A stretch of 64,000 bases of DNA from Siphonodentalium dalli (taxonomy: Eukaryota; Mollusca; Scaphopoda; Gadilida; Siphonodentaliidae): assembly GCA_032622095.1 (NCBI GenBank), contig CP136064.1, positions 7,433,512 through 7,497,511 on the forward strand, in the 5' to 3' direction. Positions 53,191 to 63,944 of the stretch are shown here, one piece after another. The position numbers were made by a program, and so were the translations under genes. Below the pieces are notes generated by a model, which worked only from the letters and a program-made list of their open reading frames with translations, did not search any database and was not told where the DNA came from. How positions within the stretch are numbered: position 1 is the stretch's first letter; each line of letters begins with the position of its first letter.

Positions 53191-53789
53191 ATAAAACATA
53201 AGAATCCGTCTCTTGTGTACAAATTATTGCAGAATATAAACGATCTATACCAAAGAATTTTAAATGCGGAGACAAATTTGTTTTATTGAATGTAAACTGG
53301 GAGAATATTACTGAAATTAGCCAAATAATAACGCTATTGATAGTAACGCTGGGGGAGCACTTCGGTTGATGGCGAAGCAAAATTAAATCATTGTTGATTG
53401 TCACTTTCATATGTCCATTTCATAATTCCATCCATATAATACCGCCCGAACGCATGTCGATTTCGAATTCGGCGGATACGTCACCATTGACCGAATTCAT
53501 ATGAACCTGCATGGATATGTCTTCTGCTGTGTTCGTTATTATAATGTTTCTTCTTATTCAAGAAATAGTAGGATTATATGATATCGATGGATTATCAGAC
53601 ACACGTATGTACTATATCATCTAGTCTTATAGCAATTTCATGTTTAAAATGTTTTGTTTCGTTAAATGCAGTCGTTTTGCACAATAGTATATGTATACTA
53701 TTGTATAGACAACAGACATATGTTCTAGGGACGTGGTTAGATGTTTCCTCAAATTTCAGGCCAACTGCACCCCCCCCCCCCCCATTGAG

Positions 53790-54010
53790 AACCAAACATC
53801 AATCTCACAGGTTCGCAGAATTCCATTTGCTCCCCTTGGAAATATCCAACCTGACAAACACCAAGATTGGAAAATTACCAACTTTTACTGGTTGAAAAAA
53901 ATCAAACAATGAGAACAATGCCAACCTATATATCGTGTCAAATTAATGTCCAACTAATGTTGTGTCATGCATGAAATTTCCGACTGCTGGAATGTACCAA
54001 AATTTAGTTT
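53790..54010. repeat. Interspersed repeat, copy 2 (partner at 1.75-2.1 kb)
   Basis: Contains ggaaatatccaacctgacaa, caagattggaaaattaccaa, gtccaactaatgttgtgtca and gaaatttccgactgctgga, in the same order as the variants near 1870-2100. Lies next to a C-run at 53769. Non-coding. Confidence 0.6.
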
Positions 54011-54841
54011 AGATATATTTATTTCAAATATATGTCAAATTTAGATAACACATGATATATAACACATACATTTGTTTATACATACAAAGGAATTGGGGGA
54101 CAAGTGCTGACTCACTTAAGGGTACCCCCTCTCCCGTATGTTATTACACTGAAAAAATAAATAATTAGTAATGGCAAAGCAACATGACTACCAAAACAAG
54201 TTGAACATATATACAGATCACTGGACACCCCCTCTCCCGAGTTAGTCATAAGTTTGTATATGTATTTATTTAAAATCGGGTTTGTTTGTTGCGTTTTCTG
54301 GCTTGTACGTATCATTATTTGGAACAGTTAGTCAAAATAATCCTGATTTTCCTCACGTATGAATGACTGCACAGCTAAGCAAATTGTACCAAAGTTCGGG
54401 GTGGGGGTCGATACACCCACCCAACCCTGTCGTCACGTCCCTGTTCAACTGACAAGTTTCGTGTGTTCTTCACAACATCTTCGGAATTTGATTCAGGAGG
54501 CCTAGAGCTGTCACGTTTAGATATGCTTGCCCTCATCAATAAACACACTTTAACTTGAACAAAAAATATGCGATTAAGTCGGATTAGCAGCAAATTATGT
54601 GCCGTGTATATACACATAGAAGAAAAGCATGACTTTCACAACAAACATGAACTTTATAAATATAAGATACAAATCATACTTGTGTCAAATACATGAGCCA
54701 TGTTTGACGCTGGGAGAACATTAAACATAGTTTCGGAGACCACGTGGATTTCAAAATCTGACCTAGAATCGGGAATTAGACCCGCCCCCGTAATCGGCTT
54801 CGGATTCTCAATCCGATTTTTAGCGAAATAACGACTCTGAG

Positions 54842-55578
54842 TATTTTCATATTTTTCTGTATTATTGTTTGGTTCAAGTTATTTGCTACTGCTGGCATCA
54901 GCGTAATTGTACGAACATTGAAAACTGCCGTTTCAAATACTATTTTTCCGTCTTCCTGAGCAATTAAAGAGAATTTTTGATTCGCTCTATTGAGACGAAT
55001 TCTTATCTCAATTCCATTTGGTAAGTATTTCTCTTGTAGAAATATATCTGTGTGTAAACGACCACACAATTCTACCGTTTTACTACCTGCTATGATTGCT
55101 TGGCGAGATTTCAATCCATCATTACGACCAGCTTTAGTGTTTTCGGTGAACTGTGTAGCGGTGTCTTTTGATTTCCTTTACATTCACCAGAATAAGCCTA
55201 GAGATTTTCCATGTAGGCTCGATAAGGATAGGTATCTCCGTTCGCCGTTATAAGTTTGTTATTTAGGTAAATATCGATACCACTGAACATGATATGGAAA
55301 AAGTTGTTAATAGGCGCAATTTCATCAGTACCATCAACCAAGTTTGTTCCATCTGCTTTTGTGATTTTGAATTTCAGGTACAAATATGATTGATTCACAT
55401 CTGTCCATTGTTCAGTTTGAGGCGGAATTACAAATTCTATCGGTGCGGAATTATTCAAAGAGCTAATCGGGTGATGTTCTGTCCATTGTGATTCCAACAT
55501 CGTTGTCGTTGTTGGTGGAACATCAGAAGCATCTAACTCGGACTTGCTGCATTCGCATGATCCATTTTGCATCATCAT
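54842..55578 (-). pseudogene. MCP: Old Polinton: major capsid protein, N-terminal part
   Basis: MLESQWTEHHPISSLNN, IEFVIPPQTEQWTDVNQSYL, a YPYRAYMENL segment and ELCGRLHTDIFLQEKYLPNG match the capsid protein of the younger element. Only about the first half is present before the TA-flanked insertion. Fossil. Confidence 0.88.
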
Positions 55579-55625
55579 GATTAATCAAATATATCGAGAG
55601 ATCGTTTTGATTTCTTTACGGTGTT

Positions 55626-55943
55626 TTAATGGACTCGTTTGCGAGAAGAATGTTTTTTCAAAGACCGCAATGATCTATTTATGCGTTTTGGTGTTGATAT
55701 TTTCTTTATTGTTTCCCTTCCAAAAGATTTCAATGCTTCTTTACCTTGTTTCAAAAATACTTCTTTCGGACTTTTACCACCATGAATGATATCTTCGACT
55801 GCGGCAAGTCCATGCTTGAATACTTGTTGTTTTGCAATCTGACCAATAGGTTTTAGAAACGGTACTACTATTGCAGATTTGAATAGTGAACCAATTCCAT
55901 TTCCATACTGTCTAGGTACGCCTCTATACACGGGGATCATCAT
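55626..55943 (-). pseudogene. Old Polinton: pX-like core protein
   Basis: 105 codons; IPVYRGVPRQYGNGIGSLFKS and VVPFLKPIGQIAKQQVFKHG match the younger copy, followed by a basic tail (RINRSLRSLKKHSSRKRVH). The same short glycine-rich leader and amphipathic segment are kept, so the gene is recognisable and reads in one frame. Confidence 0.78.
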
Positions 55944-56785
55944 AAATACAAATTACTGCAACGTCGGAAATGCAACTTTACCATAGACTTTCCACCAACA
56001 AACTGAATTGGTTTGCCTGTATCACCAGTTATATACACATTTATGGTATCAAAGTTAGACTTTGATACTGGTACATAATGTAAGTTTTTGAATTCATGCT
56101 TAATATGTTGACCATCACGTATTCTTTTACTCTCGAATGCTGTCACTCGTAATATCGGTGCCTCAACATCACTAACAATTGTATAATCAGCAATGTCAGA
56201 ATAATCAAACAATTGATTATGCTCCGCATTTAAATCAACTCCATATGGAAATGTTATCGAAGGAGTAGCAAATGTGACAGTGTTTGATTTTGTTCTGTAA
56301 TCAAGTTTATCCAAAAGAGCTCTGGGGAGTACAAGACCTACTTTGGTATAACTATTGGTTGAAATTTTAACTCGTCGTTGTGCTTTGGAACATCCGAATT
56401 CGAATTTCAGTTCTGGACTCATTCTGCTTACTGTACTATCAATTACACCTTGAATAGTATCTGTCAAATGTGCTGCACCAGAATATGCTTCTTCTGGTAT
56501 TTTTAATTATATACCATTTTCTGGTTTTGAAATTACTACATCACTTATTGGTATCTTGTGCAGGTATTGTAAAATTCTTGGAACAGAAGTTTTTATTTTT
56601 ATTATGCAGGCATCTCCAATAATATATGTTTCTGATGGTGCAATTAGTTCAACCATTGCAACTTCCCAAAGTTCTTTATCAATATGTATGTTTTTTGTAA
56701 GTTCACTGTGAAACAACATTGTGAGTTGGCTGGGTAAAGTGACATTGAACCATCACTAATGAGAGTTATGTAGAATGATTTCATT
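55940..56785 (-). pseudogene. mCP: Old Polinton: minor capsid protein
   Basis: Contains DKELWEVAMVELIAPSETY, ITFPYGVDLNAEHNQLFDYS and GKPIQFVGGKSMVKLHFRR, all aligned with the younger minor capsid protein. Present over its whole length but broken. It overlaps the pX-like gene by a few bases, as compact Polinton operons do. Confidence 0.82.
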
Positions 56786-56786
56786 T

Positions 56787-57040
56787 TTTCTCAGTATTTT
56801 TCAATAATTTCAGTCCAGGTTTTGGTAGAATATAACCTAGAGAGCTACTTAGAAGAATAAGCCACAATTCTTTATTTGCGCTCTGGATACTAATGTGTAC
56901 AATAGATGCAATCATTATGATATCAATAATAAGTATCTACGTGAAGTAGGTGACTTGGTTCTTAGCAACATTTTCAACACAGAACTGAAATTGTGAGGGT
57001 TCATTGAGATTAATTGAATCTGAATGATTTTGCGACATGA
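56787..57040 (-). pseudogene. Old Polinton: small membrane protein
   Basis: Starts MSQNHSDSINLNEPSQFQFC, matching the MSQNGS...APSQFQIC start of the younger copy, and ends with an LWLILLSSSLGYILPKPGLK segment. It keeps the position between integrase and minor capsid gene. Fossil. Confidence 0.7.
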
Positions 57041-57054
57041 TAAATTCTGTTTTA

Positions 57055-58140
57055 TACTAAATTTGAAGCTGGGATCCAACTGTCAAACTTTTTTGGGTAT
57101 CCAAGCCAATGAACTTTAATTTCTTTTACTGTATTACCACTCACTCTCCTAGTTCTTCTATCGATAACTGATTCTATTTCATACACCTTACTGTCTTTTA
57201 TATGCTGGATTTCATGTTTGTAGAATGATCCGTCAATCTCTTAACCATCAATATCAGAAACTTCGTATGTGATTGGATTACTTTTACAAATTTTATCAAC
57301 TGAAAATTTCACGAGTCCAGTTTGGTAAATAACCCTTTTCAAATGTTCTTTTGGTTTTGTTGATACGAACCAAGTCACCCACTTTCAGTGAAGTTTTTCC
57401 TTTTTTATTTCCAGTTCCATATAGATTTTTGGAAATTTCAGCTTCAGTTTTCAAAGTAACTTCTGACGGTTTCGATTTTATGCTACGGTGATAACTATTG
57501 TTGTAAGAATCAAATAGGGGATGTAAAATATCAATATATCTTGAAGTTTTATTGTATGTGAAATACTTCCACATACGAGTTTTTAAAGTTCTTTGAAATA
57601 ACTCAACAATACTTGCTTTAGTCTCTGGATTCTCAGTTGTGAAGAAATGAATGCTTTCTGATTGCAGAAATTTCATAAACTTTTCATTTTTGAATTCAGA
57701 ACCTTTATCAGCTTGAAACGATTTTTGTTTACGTTTTGAAGATTTCAAAATTTTCCTGAATAATTCGATCAAAGTTTGTCCAGATTTATCGTGGATTGGC
57801 ATTACCCACCCAAATTTTGAAAAAAACGTCTATCACACACAACAGATATCTGTAATTATCATTATGTTTTTTTCAAATTCTGAAGATCAGCTAACTCTGC
57901 CTGCCATTGAATATCAATTCCAGCTACAACAGTCTTTCTACATTGGAATTTTCGAATTATTGGTTTGTGTAAAGTATATGTCGACTGGCCTTGCAACCAT
58001 TTCTTCACATCTATGAGTTTTATTTTTTTATTTTGCCTTTTCGCTTCATCAAAAAGCTTCTTTACACTGCCATAACTTCCAACTTTCTTTGGATTATATA
58101 AAATTTTAGATAACTATTCATCTAGTATTGGTCCCATTGT
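57055..58140 (-). pseudogene. INT: Old Polinton: integrase with chromodomain
   Basis: FQADKGSEFKNEKFMKFLQS, TKASIVELFQRTLKTRMWKY, KVGDLVRINKTKRTFEKGYL and, at the end, chromodomain-like KEIKVHWLGYPKKFDSWIPA match the younger integrase. Whole in outline but broken. Confidence 0.82.
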
Positions 58141-58244
58141 GTTTTTTCTGTTTTAATACCCATTGGTGTCAACCTATCTGCTATTTTAGTTTTTGAATGT
58201 CTTGCTTTTATACCTTTCATTGGTGTGAATCGATGAGAATCAAA

Positions 58245-58874
58245 TCATTTTGGTTTTATGCTTTGTACTGGAGTTTCACAATCATCATCTGAATCATCTT
58301 TCAAATGTTTTTTAATCCAAAGCCAACGGTTTCTGTTCCCTACAAAATCTTGAGGTACATTAAGTTCGCTCAATCCTTGTGAAAAGGTTTCCCAACCTGT
58401 TAGTTCGAAACCTTTTCTTTGTCGTACAATATCATTGAGGAGATCAACAATATTTAATCCTCTAATAGCTTTTTCACCATATGCTAATTGTCCGTGTTCA
58501 TCAAACTTCATTTTCAGATGTTTTGAAATCAGTTGTAAAAGTTGTTCAGCTTTTTTTCTCATCTTTAACGGAATACTTTCTAGCACATCCCTATGATGAT
58601 TAAATGGTTGTTCTGTTTTCGGGGTTGAAATAGCTCTAAATGATTTTTGAGAAGTTTTCAATTTGTGCAAAGTTGTACCATATAATTGAACCTTCTCGGA
58701 TTCTGACAAATTTTGATCAGAAACTGAATTCAATTCTCTGCTTAGTTTTGAAACATTTGTTTCAGGATTAGTTGGTAATTCTCCATTTTTGTAATGCCAT
58801 CCAACATTTTGAAAGGAACAGCGACCATTTTCTTCATGTTTAACCGCGAAGTATTCCAGCGACTGCTTTACCAA
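58245..58874 (-). pseudogene. Old Polinton: conserved RKGF protein
   Basis: 209 codons, open in this copy. Segments KLKTSQKSFRAIS, QLAYGEKAIRGLNIVDLLND, VRQRKGFELTGWETFSQGL and LNVPQDFVGNRNRWLWIKKH define the family. Of the two copies in this window it gives the better view of the protein: a helical, basic protein with a conserved C-terminal half, function unknown. Confidence 0.75.
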
Positions 58875-59195
58875 GCAATGGTGCTAGCATAAGAAGTGGT
58901 AAAAATCCTCCTTTTTGGTTTAAAATTTGTTTTTTTCGTTTCAAAGATGTTTATATGCTTGCAAGTTATCTGAGGTGTCTACACCTCGGATGTAGTTTGA
59001 GCTTCTGAGCTTCTGTTAGTTTTACATTGCCTTTTTAAATATTTTTACATCATTCTGACATGCAATCAATCACTTTCTTTGGTGCATCTTTTATCATTTT
59101 TTTCTCGAAAATGAGTTGGTGTCTGATTCATAGCCATTACAAAAATACCATATTTTTAATCAGTGGAGTTTTTTTTCGCCATCTTTACTCTTCAA
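58855..59195 (-). pseudogene. Old Polinton: basic QKGGF core-like protein
   Basis: Minus strand reads segments such as LNQKGGFLPLLMLAPLLGK, matching the tail of the younger 124-residue protein at 27388-27762, plus the MIKDAPKKVIDCMSE-type start region. Heavily decayed. Confidence 0.62.
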
Positions 59196-59259
59196 CAGTT
59201 GAATGTCAAATGACTAAATTACTTTTTATTTTTACGTTTATTAAAATTACGATCAAATG

Positions 59260-59786
59260 CCATCAAAGCTAATTTTGATGGGTTTGAAAGATTCATCATT
59301 TTTGAGTATCGTTGAAGCAACGGATAATGTTCTGCTTCTTGAACTGATGGAATTGGTTGTGGACCATTATCGTTGAGTGGTTGAAATCTAGCAAATGTAG
59401 AATTTAATCCAGTAGAATTTACTCTAGCTGGAGTAGCTCGCTGCGCAATTGTAGAATTTACTCTAACTGGACTAGCTCACTGTGCAATTGTAGTATTTAC
59501 TCTAGTAGCATTTACTCTACTTGATCTAACTCGTGCAATTGATTTATTTTCTTTTTGTCTGAGAAGACTTCTGATCAAAACTCCACCGAGAAATCCACCT
59601 CCACCAGTTTTTTTTAAGTATTTTCTTTTTTGAATTGATATGAGTTGTACTGTCAGCTATTTTCTTCAGCTCTTTTTTATGTTTTTGCAGGAATGTTCGT
59701 GTCTGCTTTGGAAGCTTTAAGTGATCATCAATTATTAATTTAGCTATAGCCGAAAATACACTCAAGACTGCTTCATGCGACTCCAT
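59260..59786 (-). pseudogene. Old Polinton: second core-like protein
   Basis: Starts MESHEAVLSVFSAIAKLIID, then LPKQTRTFLQKHKKELKKIA and a GGGGFLGGVLI-type segment, then a low-complexity Ser/Thr/Arg-rich part with repeated ARVNST-type units. Corresponds to 27813-28400 in the younger element. Decayed. Confidence 0.65.
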
Positions 59787-59823
59787 GATTGGAAATGAAA
59801 AATATTATGTTGATACACTTATC

Positions 59824-60445
59824 TTATACCGATGAATATATTACCGCACCTCGGTCGTCATTTGTGAGCCAGCGATGGAAAATATCAGTTCTAAGTCTCA
59901 ACGATTTATCCGTTTTTGGGTGAAAATCGAGTAGTAAATAACCATGATTGGTTGAAGTTGCATCATCATATGCTTGCATTAAATGAGGTATTTGCATTTG
60001 AGAGGAAAGAATTTTTATTTGACTTTTATCACGCACACTTTGAAATAGTACCATGTAATGTGCATTCAAACTCAAAGTTCTACTCGCTTTAGATTTCTGA
60101 AACATGTTTTGAGTTATGTAAATAACAGATGTATTTCTGTGATGTCCTTTTCTTGTAAACCACAACATAATTTTGTCTTCATCTTTATCACCTTACATGT
60201 CATCAAAAACGATGAGGTGCGTAAGTCTGTGTCATCGACAAGTTCATTGTCATCATCCGGTATTCCATTTATAAATTGAATATTGTGAAATTCTTGCATC
60301 TGACTATAGATATTTTGCCATTCTTTGTAACACAAAACGACTTTGTATGGAACAGGTTTGAACAAGTCATCTTTATATTCGATTAATTCTTAACAAATTC
60401 TGTTTTACCACAACCACTTGGTCCCGATATGAAAATGTCCATCTT
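59824..60445 (-). pseudogene. ATP: Old Polinton: packaging ATPase
   Basis: Contains the GPSGCGKTEFV-type Walker A region near 60400-60440, KVVLCYKEWQNIYSQMQEF, a DDxxH..-type middle with FTRKGHHRNTSVIYITQNMF, and GYLLLDFHPKTDKSLRLRTD. The SVIYITQNMF segment is typical of Polinton ATPases. Broken. Confidence 0.8.
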
Positions 60446-60489
60446 TACCCTGAGACAGATCATGTAAGACTAATTAGGATTGTTCGGAA

Positions 60490-61080
60490 CCAACCTTTTT
60501 AATTTTTAATGAAGAATCACCATAACTCCAGATTATTCAAAATGTCCAAATGAGTTCATTATCTAAGTCTGAAATAGGTTTAGTGGTTTTTACAATATAA
60601 TCCAAAGACACTTTTTTTTCAAATAACTTTTCAGCAGTGAAAATTGCACATGGTTCTCGGAGAATAATGTATCCATATATTCTCGTCACCTCTTCGAATT
60701 TCAAAGTTTTTTCATTGAGAATCCTGTCTTGATATTCAGCAAAGCGAATAAAATTATTTTCAACTAATTCACAAATTTCGTATATTTTGTTTTTAGGAAC
60801 ACCATAAAATATCCAATAATCTGAAACAGTTGATCCAATATATCCATTAAGAAATCAGTTTCAAATTCTGATCTCTCAATCAAACATCTCAATCGACTCT
60901 GCCCCTCAGATAAATGTCCATTCAGCAATGTCTGCACTATAATTTTACTTTCTCTCGAAAAGAAAGTTTCTTTAAGTTGTCGTTTGATTTCTTGATCCAT
61001 TTTTGACGTTTCGATCAAGTTATTATAAATTTCAAAAGCATCTCTGCTGGTAACACATCAATTCCATCCATAAGAAATTG
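60490..61080 (-). pseudogene. Old Polinton: polymerase-linked conserved protein
   Basis: Segments EIKRQLKETFFSRESKIIVQ and a DYWIFYGVPKNKIYEI-type stretch parallel the 231-residue protein at 28867-29562. Its position directly after the polymerase is the same in both elements, so it belongs to the core set of this lineage. Function unknown. Confidence 0.62.
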
Positions 61081-61088
61081 TGTTGTAT

Positions 61089-61670
61089 TCACCAACAACA
61101 AGTCGTTTGGTGTACACAGATCGGAATGTTTTTTGTTTGCTCTTCACTAATTACTTCTCTGTTCTTTGTGCGTTTAATTATGCATGGATAGTTTATGACA
61201 CGTTGAAAGTTTGACCGGTCATTAACACATTCAACCATTGAATGAAAATTTACTTGCTGTTTAGTTTTATAATCCAGAGTGATACCCTTGACCTTACATA
61301 CATATTTTATGATACCATCTTTCACGTACTGATATCCATAATATTTCGGTCCTAACCCTACAAATTTTATGATTTTAGCATCCGGATGCTCATCAGTCCA
61401 TTTACCAAGGTAGCTGTCTTCAGTTTTGATATTTTCTTTTTCTGGATCGAATATATACATACAGCTATCGGTGTCGAAATACAACATCATATCTTGTAGT
61501 TTTTCTAAAACTCTATACAACTCCAAGCGTGCATATGACGTGACAAATAATGCAACAACAACATTGGCAGATGGATGTGGTTCTATAATATCGGTTTTAT
61601 TTTCATAGTTGAATACTATGAATTTATCATGTTCAAAAGTTCAACTGCTTTGACGGTGATATTTTTATAA
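61089..61670 (-). pseudogene. PolB: Old Polinton: DNA polymerase B, C-terminal part
   Basis: YFDTDSCMYIFDPEKENIK (motif C), LGKWTDEHPDAKIIKFVGLG and KVKGITLDYKTKQQVNFHSM match the younger polymerase closely. Upstream polymerase parts are not found; the segment gives way to an unrelated repeat near 61680. Fossil. Confidence 0.88.
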
Positions 61671-61680
61671 TATAAAATAT

Positions 61681-61940
61681 ATTGGTTACATGAATGCACC
61701 GCCTCAGAATTCCGTTAAAACAACTAATCCTTCAAATTATTACAAAAAACTACGGCTTATTACTGCATGTTTCTCATTCACCACACCAGAAAGCTTCTAA
61801 TGCGGATAAAGAATCTGAGGCATTGTGTTCCCGCCATAAAATCTTCAAGAGTGCATGGCCCAGCCATTGTTCATACATAAACACCGACCGCAAATAACGC
61901 GGTCATAATAGTTACATACTGCAACTATAAGACATCCAGC
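61681..61940 (-). repeat. Interspersed repeat, copy 2 (partner at 4.0-4.4 kb)
   Basis: Reverse-complement match to 4010-4400: words cctcagaattccgttaaaac, ctcattcaccacaccagaaa and gtgttcccgccataaaatct. It abuts the broken right edge of the old Polinton. Non-coding. Confidence 0.65.
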
Positions 61941-62526
61941 GAATACACACCCCACGAAAACCCGAAATGTGTTGTCCTGCGAGATATCCCATCGCTATAG
62001 CTCAATTTGACACGGCCAGATTAGCCTTACTACAATATCCTAAAACAATAAAGCTTCTCAAATCATCGGCATAGTTAATAGAACTTTCACGAACTTGGAC
62101 ATCGACACTTTCTAATCGCTCTACATAAGCATGGCCAGACCTATCATCGAATGCTGTAACTCTGCATGGAGCCCACATCACAAATATCAAAGCATTGTGT
62201 TAGAGAAATACAAAGACAAGCAACGAAACTAGTTCGTCAAATCAAAACTCTATGCTACCGAGACCGAATGGTAAGACTCAATCTGATGTCTTTAAAATAT
62301 CGAAGATGTAGAAGAGATCTAATCGAGGTATATAATCTGTTGAATTTGTCATTACAATATCAATGCATGTGACCTATTAGAAAGACATTCATCAGGAAGA
62401 ACAAGAGGACATAATAAAAAGCTACAGATGCCCATTCTTAACAAGGCCATTGGAAAATATTTCTTCACACAGAGGGTGATAAATAGCTGGAACTCTCTGC
62501 CAGACTTCGCTGTTGAAGCTCCAACA

Positions 62527-63290
62527 TAGTGTTCGGTCCGAATATTCGAATATTCGAATATTCGCTTGTAAAAATAAATATTCGAATATTCGAATAATTA
62601 TTTGACTATTCGAATATTCGAGAATAATTTCCGTGTAATTGTTTCCTGGTTTGTTATTAGCTGAGGGTCTGTTAAAAGTATAGTCTATTTTCAACTGACC
62701 ATAAACGAATTAATAGGACGTAACTGTGACGTTCTGATTTGATTGGCGTCATGAAGTCGAAATAATTTTATTGGCTAGGTGTAAACCAGACCGTGCTTCC
62801 ATGTGGTCATAGGAAGCGGGCCTATAAGGCACCGTTTTGTTTTGTTTGCGCGTTGTCACTTTACCCCGAAGTCGCCAAATTAGCTAAGTTCTATCTCGGT
62901 ATACCGGCCACCAGTGTATCGTCTGAATGCGCGTTCTCTACCGCAGGGCTGATCTCTACTGAAAAACGCAACCGGTTGAAGCCGCAGACTGTCCGAATGT
63001 TACACTTCTTGAACAAGAACCTTTTAGCCATGCATGGAACATTGACTACTTGAACTTCATAAACAGATAAACTCTTGCTATTAAGCCAAAAGACTTTTTT
63101 TTTCTCTCTCTTTTTTGGGTATAGCATGTGCATGGATAAATATGCTATTTCATTAAATAATAAATTGGTTCCAAAATATGTTATCTATATAATTTTATAA
63201 TTTATCTAAATATTCGAATACTATTCGAATATTCGCTCGTTATTCGAACCGAATATTCGAATACCGAAATCCGTCGAATACCGAACACTA
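62527..63290 (+). mobile_element. Internally deleted hAT element with perfect 8-bp target duplication
   Basis: Ends: tagtgttcggtccgaatatt at the left and the complement-like ccgaacacta at the right, with aatattcgaatattcg repeats next to both. Flanks are ctccaaca at 62519-62526 and 63291-63298, an exact 8-bp duplication, the hAT hallmark. Only the 3' end of the transposase remains. The target is the LINE fragment, so this insertion is the younger event. Confidence 0.95.
62793..63053 (+). pseudogene. hAT transposase remnant, C-terminal dimerisation domain
   Basis: 86 codons in frame. The segment LYPEVAKLAKFYLGIPATSV followed by SSECAFSTAGLI and RNRLKPQTVRMLHFLNKNL is the conserved hAT C-terminal dimerisation region as in ZBED1-like transposases. 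The catalytic DDE core and BED zinc finger are missing, so the product could not act as a transposase. Confidence 0.92.
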
Positions 63291-63389
63291 CTCCAACACT
63301 CGATCAATTCAAAATATACATTGACTCATTCTTCTAGTGTATAAAATTCGAGTTCGACGACAAGAATTAGTTAGTAATCCTCGTGTCAG

Positions 63390-63690
63390 GAGTCTAATGT
63401 ATACGCGGCTTAAATGTGTCAAAAGTGGTGCCGTTCAAAGTCATGAATGGAGAGGGGAGGGGCACCAAAGTTGATACAAATATGTTTAGCATTAATTTCC
63501 GTTCTTCACCAATGATACGAGGAATCAAACCATGTGGGTTAACGACGCCACCGTTTGGGTGAGGGATGGGGAGAGGAGGGCACTAACATGGGGAGAGGAG
63601 GGCACTAACATTGATAAGAATGTTTTAGTCACCGATATCCACCAAAAGTTATATAGTGTAATTCTCCATAATTCGTTCTAATGAGATTTT
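63390..63690 (-). repeat. Copy of the 43-44.5 kb repeat family, reversed
   Basis: Words ggagtctaatgtatacgcgg, caaaagtggtgccgttc, gaggggcaccaaagttgata and ttccgttcttcaccaatgat are diverged reverse complements of the array phrases at 43.3-44.5 kb. A 20-base phrase (gggagaggagggcactaaca) is duplicated in tandem near 63570-63610. Non-coding. Confidence 0.6.
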
Positions 63691-63869
63691 GGCGTTCAAA
63701 TTTCACAACCTCGATAAATGGTGACCGAATTAAATCACTTGAACAATGATATCTTCTCAACTGTCATATATATATGGGGACGGGAATCAGGGCATTCATA
63801 TAGTGAGCCATTAAAACATATACAGTATATTTATCATTCTACTTATTAACCCTTTACCCAACAGAACGG

Positions 63870-63944
63870 CCCTGTGCCAATGCATTCTCTTACATATGCG
63901 AGTCGACCATAGGTCGCCTCGCATATATAAGAGAATGCATTGGC
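63870..63944. repeat. Hairpin element sharing its arm with the 20.95-kb foldback loop
   Basis: Arms gccaatgcattctcttacat + atgcgagtcgacc and ggtcgcctcgcatatataag + agaatgcattggc pair over about 33 bases around a three-base centre. The left arm, with the preceding ccctgt, is nearly identical to the loop of the foldback at 20950-21085. Confidence 0.85.

Larger units (their letters stand above)
52455..54841. mobile_element. 2.4-kb element with cgttatttcgctaaaa inverted ends and TA flanks
   Basis: The left end is cccagaggcgttatttcgct and the right end ends agcgaaataacgactctgag, followed inward on both sides by related aatccgattc-type sequence for about 50 bp. A TA dinucleotide flanks both sides (52453-52454 and 54842-54843), as for Tc1/mariner and some related groups. 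No transposase is visible. Its interior holds repeat families seen elsewhere in the window (52670-53190 matches 40.3-40.9 kb; 53790-54010 matches 1.75-2.1 kb), so it may be composite. Its right edge lies inside the old Polinton capsid gene. Confidence 0.68.
54842..61670 (-). mobile_element. Second, older Polinton/Maverick copy, partial and heavily decayed
   Basis: Same strand and same gene order as the element at 21-38 kb: capsid, pX-like, minor capsid, membrane protein, integrase, conserved RKGF protein, core-like proteins, ATPase, polymerase-linked protein and polymerase. Protein similarity to the younger copy is only moderate by eye, so it is a separate lineage and not a recent duplicate. 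The left part (capsid end, protease, terminal repeat) and the right part (most of the polymerase, terminal repeat) are not present here. The left edge meets the TA-flanked element and the right edge meets an interspersed repeat. Clearly broken, with well over a dozen breaks; an ancient insertion. Confidence 0.93.
62000..63345 (+). pseudogene. CR1-like non-LTR retrotransposon (LINE) fragment, 3' end of ORF2
   Basis: The plus strand reads the reverse-transcriptase thumb and C-terminal region: MARPIIECCNSAWSPHHKYQ near 62130, QRQATKLVRQIKTLCYRDRM then VRLNLMSLKYRRCRRDLIEV near 62210-62330, and after the frame changes a GKYFFTQRVINSWNSLPDF-type segment near 62450-62510. This last pattern is the typical end of CR1/L2-like ORF2 proteins. 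In-frame stops (for example near 62108 and 62232) and frame changes show it is dead. The hAT element at 62527-63290 is inserted within it; the coding continues as LDQFK after the insertion (63299). Confidence 0.85.

Noticed and set aside
62166-62372. Independent 68-codon basic protein gene
   Set aside because: It is the thumb region of a LINE reverse transcriptase, with matching coding sequence before and after it.
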